Source: Clostridium sp. (lineage in GTDB: Bacteria > Bacillota > Clostridia > Clostridiales > Clostridiaceae). Taken from it: a stretch of DNA of 34,833 bases. Shown here piece by piece: positions 7,522 to 16,558 of the stretch. Positions within the stretch are counted from its first letter, which is position 1, and each line of letters starts with the position of its first letter. A program made the position numbers and the translations under genes. The DNA is taken from positions 1 to 34,833 of the forward strand of contig NZ_JAHAIF010000029.1 in the NCBI RefSeq assembly GCF_018372875.1. Direction: 5' to 3'. Below the pieces are notes generated by a model. It was not told the DNA's origin and made no database searches. It was given only the letters and a program-made list of their open reading frames with translations.

Positions 7522-9192
7522 TTAAATTACTTCAGTTAACTTTTTATTTTCTAACTTTAAGGTTCTATTACATATAGAAGTTGTTGAATTTCTATGTGTA
7601 ATTAATATTATTGTTTTATCCTTACAGTTTTCCTTAATTGCCTTTAATATAGCACCTTCATTTAACGTATCTAAGTTACTTGTTGGTTCATCAAGAATCA
7701 TTATTTCACTATCTCTTAAGAAAGCTCTAGCTAGTCCAATTCTTTGCTTTTCACCAGATGATAAATTACCACCTAACTCTCCAACCTTAGTTTCATATCC
7801 ATTAGGTAGAGTTTCTATAAATTCATGTATTGAAGCTTTCTTAGCTGCTTCTACTACTTCCTCTCTTGTTGCATCTAACTTAGCTACCTTTATATTCTCC
7901 TCAATTGTTTCATTGAAAAGATATGTTTCCTGACTCATTAGTGCCTCTACTTTTCTAAGTCCATATGTTGTAATATCCTTTAGGTTCTTATCTCCTAAAG
8001 ATATTTCTCCTTTATTTACATAGAAGAATCTCATAAGAAGCTTAACTAGTGTACTCTTACCACTTCCACTTTCACCAATTATAGCTACCTTATCTCCCTT
8101 TTTTATATTTAAGTTAATATCTTTTAGTATTTCTTCTCTTCCTTCATACCCAAAGTTAACATTCTTATAAGAAATATCTACATTACTAACTTCTTCTTTT
8201 CCATCAACATCTTGAACTGCAGCTTCCTCATCTAACAGATTAAATAGCCTATCTGCTGAAGCAAATGTTTGTAAAAGGTTATTTGAAAGGTTACTTAAAG
8301 CAACAACTGGTCCAAAGGATGATGCTAGTATAAACACGCAAAGTATATATTGATCCATTGGAAGCGTTCCATTTTGAACAAAATCTCCCCCTACAAATAC
8401 AAAGGTTAAAATTGCTATCATTATTGTTGTATCTGATAATGCTCTAATAAGGCCTTCATGATACTTAATTTTCTTTTGTTTGGTATTTAGAAGTTTAGAA
8501 CTTTTACTTATTTCTTCCCCTCTTTCTTCTGAAACCTTATATATAAGTACTTCCTTTAATCCTCTTAAAGAATCTAAAAGATATGAATTAGCTTCTCCGA
8601 AAGTTTTTCTGTATTCTTCTCCAGCTTTCTTTCCATACTTTGAAGTAAAATATGGTATACAAAAACCTACTATAAAGAAGAATATTCCTCCTAGAATTCC
8701 TAGTGTTAAATTAATTGAACAAAGTATTATTGTAATTATTATATTAGTTATTATTGCAATTGATATTGGAGCAATAGTGTGAGCATAAAAAACTTCTAAA
8801 AGTTCAATATCTGCTGTAATTAAGGATACTAAATTTCCTTTACCCATTCTTTCAAGTTTTGCTGGTGCAAGCTTTCTTAGCTTAGTAAAAACCTTATCTC
8901 TTAAGATAACTAATATTTTAAATGCAATGTAGTGCCCTGAAAGTTGCTCTATATATCTAAGTGGCCCTCTTAAAATTGCAAATATAATCATTATCCAAAT
9001 AGCAGTTTTCATTGCTACTCCTAGAGTACTTCCCACCATTTCTCCTATAGCAACTGCACCAAATGATGTAATTCCTATAGCTGCCAAAAATCCAAGTACA
9101 CCAAAAGTTATAGTTATAAACATAAAAGGTAGTAATGGCTTTAATTCAAGAATAAGCCTACTCATTATTTTAAATCCTGATCTTCTTTCCAT
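7522..9192 (-). CDS. ABC exporter-type protein, CydC/IrtB-like half
   Basis: This 556-residue protein joins a six-helix membrane domain (about 1-310) to an ATPase (about 335-556). The ATPase has Walker A GESGSGKS, signature LSSGEKQRI, Walker B IMILDEPTSNLD and the switch His in LITHRNS. With the gene just upstream it forms a heterodimer like CydDC (thiol/haem export) or IrtAB/YbtPQ (siderophore uptake through an exporter-type fold). The Fur-like box on the shared promoter, and no cytochrome bd genes nearby, favour an iron or haem role; this is inference. Its ATG overlaps the TAA of the upstream gene (TAATG), so translation is coupled. Confidence 0.85.
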   Translation of the reverse strand: MERRSGFKIMSRLILELKPLLPFMFITITFGVLGFLAAIGITSFGAVAIGEMVGSTLGVAMKTAIWIMIIFAILRGPLRYIEQLSGHYIAFKILVILRDKVFTKLRKLAPAKLERMGKGNLVSLITADIELLEVFYAHTIAPISIAIITNIIITIILCSINLTLGILGGIFFFIVGFCIPYFTSKYGKKAGEEYRKTFGEANSYLLDSLRGLKEVLIYKVSEERGEEISKSSKLLNTKQKKIKYHEGLIRALSDTTIMIAILTFVFVGGDFVQNGTLPMDQYILCVFILASSFGPVVALSNLSNNLLQTFASADRLFNLLDEEAAVQDVDGKEEVSNVDISYKNVNFGYEGREEILKDINLNIKKGDKVAIIGESGSGKSTLVKLLMRFFYVNKGEISLGDKNLKDITTYGLRKVEALMSQETYLFNETIEENIKVAKLDATREEVVEAAKKASIHEFIETLPNGYETKVGELGGNLSSGEKQRIGLARAFLRDSEIMILDEPTSNLDTLNEGAILKAIKENCKDKTIILITHRNSTTSICNRTLKLENKKLTEVI

Positions 9193-10931
9193 TACATCAC
9201 ACCCTTTCCTTCTAGTTCTTCTTGAATTGATACAAGATTAAAGTATTTATTCTTTTTATTCATAAGTTCTTCATGATTTCCTTCTTCAACTAAGTTACCC
9301 TTATCTAAAAGATAAATCTTATCTGCATTCTTAACATTAGCTAATCTATGAGATATAACTATTAATGTCTTATTATTTCTTAGTTTCTCTACTGAGTTCC
9401 AAATCATTTCTTCACTTTCAACATCAATATTTGAAGTTGCTTCATCTAAAATAAGTATTTCTCTATCAGACAGTATTGCACGAGCAAATGCTAATCTTTG
9501 CTTTTGTCCTCCAGATAAAAGAGAACCACCCTCTCCTACTTGAGTATCTAATCCATCATCTAATGAATATACAAATTCTTTTAAGTTAGCTACTTCTAAT
9601 GCTCTATTAATTTCTTCAACTGTAGCATTCTTTTTCCCTATTAATAGATTATCTTTAATACTTCCATTAAATATGAAACTATTTGTAGATATAATAACCA
9701 TCTTTTCATATAGATCTTTTAATGGAATTCTATTTATATCAATGCCATTAACTTTTATCTTTCCTTCATTTACTTTAAATGTATTTAAAAGTAGTGATGC
9801 AATGGTACTCTTACCACTTCCACTTTCTCCTACAATAGCTGTAAACTTATCTTTTTCAAACTTCATTGAAACATTATTTATTACATTTCTTTCACCATCA
9901 TAGCTAAATGTTATATTGTCTACTTCTATATCAGCTTTATGGCTTAATTCTTTAGTAAAATCTTCTTTTCTTTCTTCTAATTCATCAGAATCTAATAATT
10001 TAAAAATTCTGTCACAAGCTGCCATACCATTCATTGCTATGTGGAAAAATGATCCTAAAAGTCTTAATGGTATAAAGAATTCTGAAGATAAAAGTATTAT
10101 AATTATTGTTCCAGCTAAAGTAACTTGTCCATTATAAAACGCATTTAAAGTTATAATGCTTCCTAATGCTGCACCACCAAAAGCAACTAAATCCATAACA
10201 TTTATAGAATTAAGCTGCATACTTAAAACCTTCATAGTTATTCTTCTAAAATTTTCAGCTTCATCATTCATCTTCTTATGTCTTTCTTCATCAATATTAA
10301 ATACCTTTAAAGTTGTAAGACCTTGAAGATTTTCTAAAAAAGTATCTCCTAAGTTAGCATAGTTATTCCAGTAATCCTTAAGTATTCTTTTAGCTATTTT
10401 CATTATTGCAATAATTGAAACAGGTATTAAAGGAACACATACTAAGAAAACTATAGCTGCCTTTAATGATATAAATGAAAATAGTATAAATAATGTTATT
10501 GGCGCTAGTAATGCATAGAAGAATTGAGGTAAATATCTACCAAAATATACTTCTAGTTGCTCTACACCTTCAACAGCAACTTGCACTACTGAACTAGTTG
10601 ATGTTACTTTATTATAATTAAGACCAATTCTTGTTAACTTTCCAAAAATCCCATCTCTAAGCTTTACCTTTACTCCTTCAGAAGCTTTATGGGAAAAATG
10701 ACCGTAAGATAAGTTAGCAAATATTCTTATTAAAATTAGCATACCTAAGATAATTAATCTCAAAGTATTATTACCTAAGCTATCCCCAGTAAAAAGTTTT
10801 CCTATAAAATCTCCAACAATTAATATAATTCCTATATTACATAAAAGAGAAATCCAATTTGCCAGTACAGTTAGTACTATATATTTTTTTGACTCTTCAC
10901 AATAATTTATAAGCCTTTTATTTATCATCAT
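9192..10931 (-). CDS. ABC exporter-type protein, CydD/IrtA-like half
   Basis: Partner of the next gene; 579 residues from the ATG at 10931, chosen because GAGGTG lies seven bases before it, while the ATG at 10937 is too close to that site. The six-helix membrane domain covers about 15-310. The ATPase follows with Walker A GESGSGKS, signature LLSGGQKQRL, Walker B ILILDEATSNID and HRLANV as switch region. First gene of a four-gene unit (ABC, ABC, DUF454, YgbA-like). Substrate cannot be read from sequence. Siderophore, haem or another iron-linked compound is suggested by the predicted Fur site; a general CydDC-like or multidrug role remains possible. Confidence 0.85.
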   Translation of the reverse strand: MMINKRLINYCEESKKYIVLTVLANWISLLCNIGIILIVGDFIGKLFTGDSLGNNTLRLIILGMLILIRIFANLSYGHFSHKASEGVKVKLRDGIFGKLTRIGLNYNKVTSTSSVVQVAVEGVEQLEVYFGRYLPQFFYALLAPITLFILFSFISLKAAIVFLVCVPLIPVSIIAIMKIAKRILKDYWNNYANLGDTFLENLQGLTTLKVFNIDEERHKKMNDEAENFRRITMKVLSMQLNSINVMDLVAFGGAALGSIITLNAFYNGQVTLAGTIIIILLSSEFFIPLRLLGSFFHIAMNGMAACDRIFKLLDSDELEERKEDFTKELSHKADIEVDNITFSYDGERNVINNVSMKFEKDKFTAIVGESGSGKSTIASLLLNTFKVNEGKIKVNGIDINRIPLKDLYEKMVIISTNSFIFNGSIKDNLLIGKKNATVEEINRALEVANLKEFVYSLDDGLDTQVGEGGSLLSGGQKQRLAFARAILSDREILILDEATSNIDVESEEMIWNSVEKLRNNKTLIVISHRLANVKNADKIYLLDKGNLVEEGNHEELMNKKNKYFNLVSIQEELEGKGVM

Positions 10932-10980
10932 AAGCATTCACCTCGTAGTTTAATTGATAATAGCTTTCATTACCAAAGTA

Positions 10981-11009
10981 ACTATATCACGGTTGATAAT
11001 CATTTTCAA
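10981..11009 (-). promoter_or_regulatory. Promoter with Fur-like box for the ABC operon
   Basis: On the minus strand TTGAAA (11004-11009), a 17-base spacer and TATAGT (10981-10986) form a good promoter. TGATAATCATTTTCA (10994-11008, plus-strand reading) matches the 7-1-7 Fur box TGATAATnATTATCA at all but one informative position and covers the -35 element and spacer. Iron-dependent repression is the expected outcome. Confidence 0.68.
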
Positions 11010-11087
11010 TACCTTTTCTTTAATTAGTTAAAAAAGTGTAATAAATTTTGCTTTTATTGTTCCTTTATATTCTCCTATACCTAAATA

Positions 11088-11130
11088 AAGAAAGAAGAAG
11101 AAACTACACTGCAATTTCTTCTTCTTTCTT
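11088..11130 (-). terminator. Terminator of dbpA
   Basis: A perfect 16-bp stem, AAGAAAGAAGAAGAAA with TTTCTTCTTCTTTCTT, around an 11-base loop, nine bases after the dbpA stop codon. The T-rich arm continues into TTTATTTA on the minus strand. Confidence 0.75.
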
Positions 11131-11138
11131 ATCTTTCT

Positions 11139-12581
11139 TTATTTCTTCGCTATTTCCACCTTAAGCTTTTTCCCTTTAATAGTACTATCCTTAAGCTTAT
11201 CTAAAACTATTTTACCTTTTCCATTGAGTATTTCTACATAAGATCCCATATCTCCAATTTCAATTATTCCTATATCTTCTGCGCTTACCCCATCTATATT
11301 AGATATTGTCCCTACAAAATCTACAGCTCTAATCTTTTTCTTCTTACCACCATTAAAATATAGTTTAGTTATTTCCTTATTAATATTTTTACCCTTACTC
11401 CCCTTCTTCTTAGCCTTCTTTTTTAGTACACTTTCTTCAGATTCTAAAAGTCTCTCATCTAAAGCTATTTCCCTTAAATTCTTTTGTGAAATCTTAAATC
11501 CTATATACTCTTCAATATCATTTAAGAATCTATCTTCATATGGAGTTACAAATGTTATGGCCTTACCACTTTTACCAGCTCTTGCTGTTCTTCCTATTCT
11601 ATGTACATAAGATTCTTTCTCTAAAGGAACATCAATATTTATTACATGGGTTATCCCCTCTACATCAATTCCCCTTGATGCAATATCTGTAGCAACTAAT
11701 ATTCTAAAATCACCTTTTTTGAATCTTTCCATAGTAGATATTCTATCCTTCTGTAGCATTCCACCATGAATCTTATCAACAGAATACCCTAAACTATTTA
11801 GATAATCATATTCTACATCTACATTTTCTTTAGTCCTACAGAATATAACTGCTGTTTCTGGTTTCTCCTTTGCAAGTAGCATTCTTAAGTATTTTAATTT
11901 TTCTTCTCCCTTTACTCTAAACAAAATATTTTCAATTCTATCAACTACCAACCCATTACTTTCAACTTCAATATTAACTGGCCTATTTAAGTGCTTTGAG
12001 CATAGTTCCTGTATCTCTTCTGGTATTGTTGCAGAAAAAAGCATCGTTACTCTTTTTTTAGGAATTCTTCTAATAACACCTTCTACTTGTCTAATAAATC
12101 CCATATTAAGCATCTCATCTGCTTCATCAATAACTAAATATTTTATATTAGAAGTATTAAATGTTCCTCTGTCAATATGATCTAAAACTCTTCCTGGGGT
12201 ACCTATTACAATATGAGTTTTTCCTTTTAACTCTTGTGCTTGATCTTTAAAAGGAGATTTCCCATAGACACTTACTCCCTTTATTCTCTTATATCTGCCT
12301 ATGTTTTTAACATCTTCACCTATTTGTATAGCTAATTCTCTTGTAGGTGAAAGTATTAGTACTTGTGGATCATTTTCCTCCCATTTTACTTTTTCACATA
12401 AAGGAATTACAAAGGCTCCTGTTTTTCCAGTACCAGTTTGAGACTTTACAATTAAATCTTTATTAAACAACACTTCTGGTATTACCTTTTCTTGAACTCC
12501 TGTAGGTTCTTTATATTCTAAAACATCTAATGACTTCATTATTTCTTTACTTAATTTAAATTTTTCAAACTTATTAATCAT
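11139..12581 (-). CDS. dbpA: DEAD-box ATP-dependent RNA helicase DbpA
   Basis: DbpA (YxiN in Bacillus) unwinds RNA during 50S ribosome assembly, targeting 23S rRNA. The 480-residue protein has both RecA-like domains: Walker A QTGTGKT (48-54), the VIDEADEML box, SATIP, and motif [16 protein letters not shown] Lys-rich linker (about 385-405) leads to the C-terminal RNA-binding RRM-like domain typical of DbpA ([18 protein letters not shown] to the end), which separates it from CshA/CshB-type helicases. The ATG at 12581 follows AGGAGA. It stands alone, with a terminator on each side. Confidence 0.92.
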   Translation of the reverse strand: MINKFEKFKLSKEIMKSLDVLEYKEPTGVQEKVIPEVLFNKDLIVKSQTGTGKTGAFVIPLCEKVKWEENDPQVLILSPTRELAIQIGEDVKNIGRYKRIKGVSVYGKSPFKDQAQELKGKTHIVIGTPGRVLDHIDRGTFNTSNIKYLVIDEADEMLNMGFIRQVEGVIRRIPKKRVTMLFSATIPEEIQELCSKHLNRPVNIEVESNGLVVDRIENILFRVKGEEKLKYLRMLLAKEKPETAVIFCRTKENVDVEYDYLNSLGYSVDKIHGGMLQKDRISTMERFKKGDFRILVATDIASRGIDVEGITHVINIDVPLEKESYVHRIGRTARAGKSGKAITFVTPYEDRFLNDIEEYIGFKISQKNLREIALDERLLESEESVLKKKAKKKGSKGKNINKEITKLYFNGGKKKKIRAVDFVGTISNIDGVSAEDIGIIEIGDMGSYVEILNGKGKIVLDKLKDSTIKGKKLKVEIAKK

Positions 12582-12648
12582 GTTCTTTCTCCTTTGATTT
12601 TATAGTATTAGTCTAACCTATAATATATATTTTTTCTACAAAAAGAAA

Positions 12649-12668
12649 AAAGCTATATAAATAGCTTC
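12649..12668 (-). terminator. Terminator of the TCS/ABC-2 operon
   Basis: On the minus strand AAGCTAT and ATAGCTT form a short stem followed by TTTTTCTTTTTG. It lies about 60 bp past the stop of the last permease gene. Confidence 0.72.
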
Positions 12669-12729
12669 TTCCTAGAACTTAATAGATATTGTTATACATT
12701 TCTAATAATTATATTACTACACTTAATAG

Positions 12730-13797
12730 TTACTCCTTAGCATAATCCCTTAATCTAAAACTTCCTGCTGTAAAGAATACTAAAGACATAAATATAATCA
12801 CTATAGAAGGTACTATATATTGATTGTTTTGTACTATTTTTATCATCCAAGTAAATGGAGATATAATACTTAACTTTTCAATAATCTTAGGTACATTTTC
12901 AAAACTATCTAAATTCATGCTAACCATAGAAATTCCAAAACAAAGTAGCCCAAATATTACTGTAGCTAAACTTGTAATGATTGGATTCTTAAGCCATCTT
13001 GTTACACATACTACAATGGTAGTAGATATTAAACTACATAATACAATTACTAAAATTGTTGATAGAATATTATATGAATGTAGCCCTACTATTTTAGAAG
13101 TAATAAGAAATGTAATTGTACTTAAAATAGCCTGTAAAAAGAATATTGATAAGAATATTCCTCCTAGAATTTCATAATCCTTATTAGCTGTAGATATAGT
13201 TCTTTTTAATACTTTCTGATTTCTTAATTTTATTATATCTTCCGTTATTACCGACCCACCAATCATCATAAAGTAGCATATCATCATTAAAGTCATAATA
13301 AATTGAGAGTCATCTTCCACCACATTATCTTCTATAATTGTTTCTATATAATTAGTGCTTAATCCCTCTTTAACTTCTTCTTCAAGCTTGTTATTTATAT
13401 AATTTTCTATAATTTCATCTCCAATTACAGAACCAATTCCCTCTTCTGTTTTATATACTTTTACTTCTGGTATTCTACCAGACTCTAAAGTCTCTCCAAA
13501 ACCATTTTCTATAACATATATAGCTCCCACATTATTTTTTCTTAATTCACTATAATTATCCTCTGGAGTTCCTTCATATTCTTTAATTGTATATTTACTC
13601 TCTAGCTCATTTACTAATTCTTGAGAGTATGCAGAATTATCGTTGCATATTACTCCAATATGGCCACCACTCATATCATCTGGAGCCTTAGCCATACCAA
13701 CTAATACAATCATAGGAAGTAAAAAAGAAATAGCCCACATTAAAGGGTTTTTTATATGTCGTTTCATATTAATAAAAATAACTCTTATTAAACGCAT
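12730..13797 (-). CDS. ABC-2 type permease, second subunit
   Basis: This 355-residue protein has one N-terminal helix (NPLMWAISFLLPMIVLVGMA), an extracytoplasmic domain of about 140 residues, and five or six C-terminal helices, the usual layout of YhgE/Pip-like and DrrB-like ABC-2 permeases. It pairs with the next permease upstream and the ATPase at 14895 to export a drug, lipid or peptide. Its ATG overlaps the previous gene by 10 bases and has AGGAGG before it. It is the last gene of a five-gene unit controlled by its own two-component system. The substrate is not readable from sequence. Confidence 0.82.
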   Translation of the reverse strand: MRLIRVIFINMKRHIKNPLMWAISFLLPMIVLVGMAKAPDDMSGGHIGVICNDNSAYSQELVNELESKYTIKEYEGTPEDNYSELRKNNVGAIYVIENGFGETLESGRIPEVKVYKTEEGIGSVIGDEIIENYINNKLEEEVKEGLSTNYIETIIEDNVVEDDSQFIMTLMMICYFMMIGGSVITEDIIKLRNQKVLKRTISTANKDYEILGGIFLSIFFLQAILSTITFLITSKIVGLHSYNILSTILVIVLCSLISTTIVVCVTRWLKNPIITSLATVIFGLLCFGISMVSMNLDSFENVPKIIEKLSIISPFTWMIKIVQNNQYIVPSIVIIFMSLVFFTAGSFRLRDYAKE

Positions 13798-14882
13798 CTT
13801 CTTACCTCCTTAACCATGATTTCTTTTATCATTGATATTATAAAGAAAATTACTGATAATCCAAATAGAATTAATATAGAACTATATACTCCTTTTAATG
13901 TTCCATATAGAGTAAACCAATTAACTACTTTTATAATTAAATGTGTAACAGAAAATGATGATAATATGCTTTCTACGCCAGAGAACATTTCCATACTTGC
14001 TACTGGAATTAAAAACATTATTACCCCTACAATTTTTCCATATTTAGGACCAAATAAACTTAAAACCATTATGCTAATAGTTGACATAAATAAAGAACTT
14101 ACTCCTAAAATTAATGTTAAAGAAAATATATTTCCTGTAAAATTAACTCTAGTAAATCTAAAGAATAATACATAAACACTCATAATTATAAAACAATATA
14201 TAAAGTTAGTAGCTAAATCACTTATTAATAAACCTAGTCTACTTGTAGGAGTTGATCTAATCTTATTAGACAGATTTACTGATTGCTTTGAATAACTTCC
14301 TTCTATTAATCCATATATAAGCATTGTTACTACAAAACCTATCATTGATGAAGACATCATTCTATATGAAGAAATGTTTTCTTCCACATCAATTATTGTA
14401 CTTTCTACAGCTTTATTATCATTTAATTTTTCTAATTCTTCCTGAGATCCCCCACTAAGTCCAACATACATCCCCTTATGATATTTATCTAATATAACTT
14501 TTAATGTTTCAATTGCTGTGTTTCTTTCATTATTATTTTTCTTAATTACAATATTTCCTTTATTTAATGATATTAGATTTTTTTCATATCCTTCTTTAAT
14601 AATTAAATCACAATTACTATCTTCATTACTTATAGCAACTAGCTCCTGTATGTCCTCACTTTTTAAAAACTCTATTAAACTTTGTGACATCTTTGTTTTA
14701 TCTTCATCCACAATACTCACCGTAACCTTTTTTAGTTTCAAAGGATTATCATGGGTGCTACCTTGCATAAATCCCATAACTCCTGCAAGTATTACAGGTA
14801 ATAAAACAAAGTAAGCAATTGTAATTATTCCATTTGCAAACATTCCCTTCAAGGTTGTTTTTACATAATACATGGTTCTCAT
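13788..14882 (-). CDS. ABC-2 type permease, first subunit
   Basis: From the ATG at 14882 (GGGGA six bases upstream) the product has 364 residues. The architecture matches its neighbour: one N-terminal helix (GIITIAYFVLLPVILAGVMG), a soluble outer domain to about residue 175, then about six membrane helices. The outer domain has stretches typical of ABC-2 families, such as VSIVDEDKTKMSQSLIEFL. It follows the ATPase gene closely and overlaps the second permease, so the pair likely forms a heterodimeric transmembrane channel. An upstream ATG at 14888 is too close to the ribosome site to be preferred. Confidence 0.82.
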   Translation of the reverse strand: MRTMYYVKTTLKGMFANGIITIAYFVLLPVILAGVMGFMQGSTHDNPLKLKKVTVSIVDEDKTKMSQSLIEFLKSEDIQELVAISNEDSNCDLIIKEGYEKNLISLNKGNIVIKKNNNERNTAIETLKVILDKYHKGMYVGLSGGSQEELEKLNDNKAVESTIIDVEENISSYRMMSSSMIGFVVTMLIYGLIEGSYSKQSVNLSNKIRSTPTSRLGLLISDLATNFIYCFIIMSVYVLFFRFTRVNFTGNIFSLTLILGVSSLFMSTISIMVLSLFGPKYGKIVGVIMFLIPVASMEMFSGVESILSSFSVTHLIIKVVNWFTLYGTLKGVYSSILILFGLSVIFFIISMIKEIMVKEVRRCV

Positions 14883-14894
14883 TGCCATTCCCCC

Positions 14895-15830
14895 TTAGTC
14901 TCTTAGATTTTTTCCTGTTAACGTTAAGAATACATCTTCTAACTTAGCTTCTTCATAACTTATTTTTTTGATAACTACATTTTCTTCTTCTAAGATATTT
15001 AGAGCATTTGCAAGTTTAAAATCACTATTTATAGTTAATGTTATTAAATTTTCACTATCAATAACTTTTAATATTCCTTCTATATTTTCTAATTTAAGTA
15101 ATGCCTCGCCATTCATATTTGAAGCATCAATTATTACCTTGTTATTAGGAAAAACTGAACTTTTTATCTCTTCCTTATTTCCATAAGCTATTTCTTTTCC
15201 TAAATCAATAATAAATACTCTTTCACATAGTTCCTCAACTTCCTCCATATAATGAGAGGTATAAATAACAGTTGTTCCCCACTCTTTACATATCTTCTTT
15301 GTAAAAGTAAATATATGATTTCTAGACTGTGGGTCTACCCCAACAGTTGGTTCATCCATAATTAAAACCTTAGGATGATGCATTATAGCTGTAGCTATAT
15401 TTAATCTTCTCTTCATTCCTCCAGAAAACTTCTTAACTTTTTGCTTTCTCTTATCTTCAAGTCCTGTTACCTCTAAAGCTTCTTTAATTCTTTCCTTTAA
15501 AAGCTTTCCTTTTAACCCATATAAAGCTCCAAAAAACTCTAAATTGTCATAAGCACTTAATTCTTCTAACAGTGCTATATCTTGAGGTACATATCCTATA
15601 TTTTCTTTAGCTTTAATGCTTTCTTTTACTATGTCATAGCCACAAATTTTAACACTTCCACTATCAGGTACTAAAAGGCTTGTCATTATATTAATTAAAG
15701 TGGATTTTCCTGCTCCATTAGGACCTATGAACCCAAAAATTTCACCTTTATTAACTTCATAACTTATATTGTCTAAAACTAATTTATCATTAAATCTCTT
15801 AGTAACATTTTTAATTTCTATAATTGCCAT
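14895..15830 (-). CDS. ABC-2 exporter ATP-binding protein
   Basis: This 311-residue ATPase energises the export system formed with the two permeases downstream. Motifs: Walker A GPNGAGKS (about 36-43), Q-loop YVPQDIALLEEL, signature KFSGGMKRRLN, Walker B VLIMDEPTVGVDP, and switch His in YTSHYMEEVE. The C-terminal 90 residues are the accessory domain of drug and lantibiotic exporter ATPases of the DrrA/BcrA type. The closest functional idea is resistance or export in response to a cell-envelope signal, because a NarL-type two-component system lies just upstream. The ATG has AAGGAGG eight bases before it. Confidence 0.88.
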   Translation of the reverse strand: MAIIEIKNVTKRFNDKLVLDNISYEVNKGEIFGFIGPNGAGKSTLINIMTSLLVPDSGSVKICGYDIVKESIKAKENIGYVPQDIALLEELSAYDNLEFFGALYGLKGKLLKERIKEALEVTGLEDKRKQKVKKFSGGMKRRLNIATAIMHHPKVLIMDEPTVGVDPQSRNHIFTFTKKICKEWGTTVIYTSHYMEEVEELCERVFIIDLGKEIAYGNKEEIKSSVFPNNKVIIDASNMNGEALLKLENIEGILKVIDSENLITLTINSDFKLANALNILEEENVVIKKISYEEAKLEDVFLTLTGKNLRD

Positions 15831-15915
15831 AAAAAATACCTCCTTAAATTTCCTAATACCATAATAGAAAATCTAGGAGGTTTTATCCATATATAAAAGT
15901 CACTACCTAAATGAC

Positions 15916-16557
15916 TTAAGTCATTATTCCATTTTTAAATGCGAATATAGCAATTTGAGTTCTATCTCTTAACTCTAGTTTAGATAATATATTTGTTATA
16001 TTATTTTTTATTGTTCCTTCCGATAAAAATAATTCCTCTGCTATTTCTTTATTGCTTAATCCTCTTGCTATTCCTTCTATAATATTTATTTCCTTTTCAG
16101 AAAGGCAATATCTTTCTATATCCTTATTCTTTATTGTTGGGGATTTTGATATCATTTGGGATGCCACATCTGGATGAACTACCATATTCCCTTTATAAGC
16201 AGTCTTTACTCCTTCATAAATAACATCATAAGAACTATCCTTAAGCATGTATCCAAAAGCACCATATTTAAGAGCTTCATCTATATATTCCTTATCTTTA
16301 AATGTTGTAAGTATAATAACCTTAATCTTATTAAACTGATCCTTAATAAGCCTTGTCCCCATTACTCCATCACAATCTTTCATTCTTATATCCATAAGTA
16401 CTATATCAATCTCTTTGGATTTACATATTTCTAATGCTTTAAATCCATTTTCACAAGTATCTACAACTTCAATATCCTCAAAAGTAGAAAGCATTATCTT
16501 AAGTCCATCTCTAATTAACTTTTCATCATCTACTATTAAAAGTTTTATTTTTTCCAT
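15916..16557 (-). CDS. NarL/LuxR-family response regulator
   Basis: This 213-residue regulator has a receiver domain (1-120; acidic pocket DDE at 10-12, phospho-acceptor Asp56 in VLMDIRMKD) and a C-terminal LuxR-type helix-turn-helix (LSEKEINIIEGIARGLSNKE, then IAEELFLSEGTIKNNITNIL). It is made one base after the kinase stop and is expected to be its phosphorylation partner. The most likely target is the ABC-2 export genes directly downstream, as in LiaRS/YxdJK-like systems. The ATG at 16557 has AAGGAG. Ligand and regulon are not visible here. Confidence 0.9.
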   Translation of the reverse strand: MEKIKLLIVDDEKLIRDGLKIMLSTFEDIEVVDTCENGFKALEICKSKEIDIVLMDIRMKDCDGVMGTRLIKDQFNKIKVIILTTFKDKEYIDEALKYGAFGYMLKDSSYDVIYEGVKTAYKGNMVVHPDVASQMISKSPTIKNKDIERYCLSEKEINIIEGIARGLSNKEIAEELFLSEGTIKNNITNILSKLELRDRTQIAIFAFKNGIMT

Positions 16558-16558
16558 C

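Noticed and set aside
10955..10975. Second Fur-like site TGATAATAGCTTTCA near the ABC operon start
   Set aside because: Only one half-site matches; weaker than the box at 10994-11008, so not counted separately.
15910..15925. AATGACTTAAGTCATT palindrome at the response regulator stop codon
   Set aside because: Short and overlapping the coding end, with no promoter nearby; probably chance, though it could fold in the mRNA.
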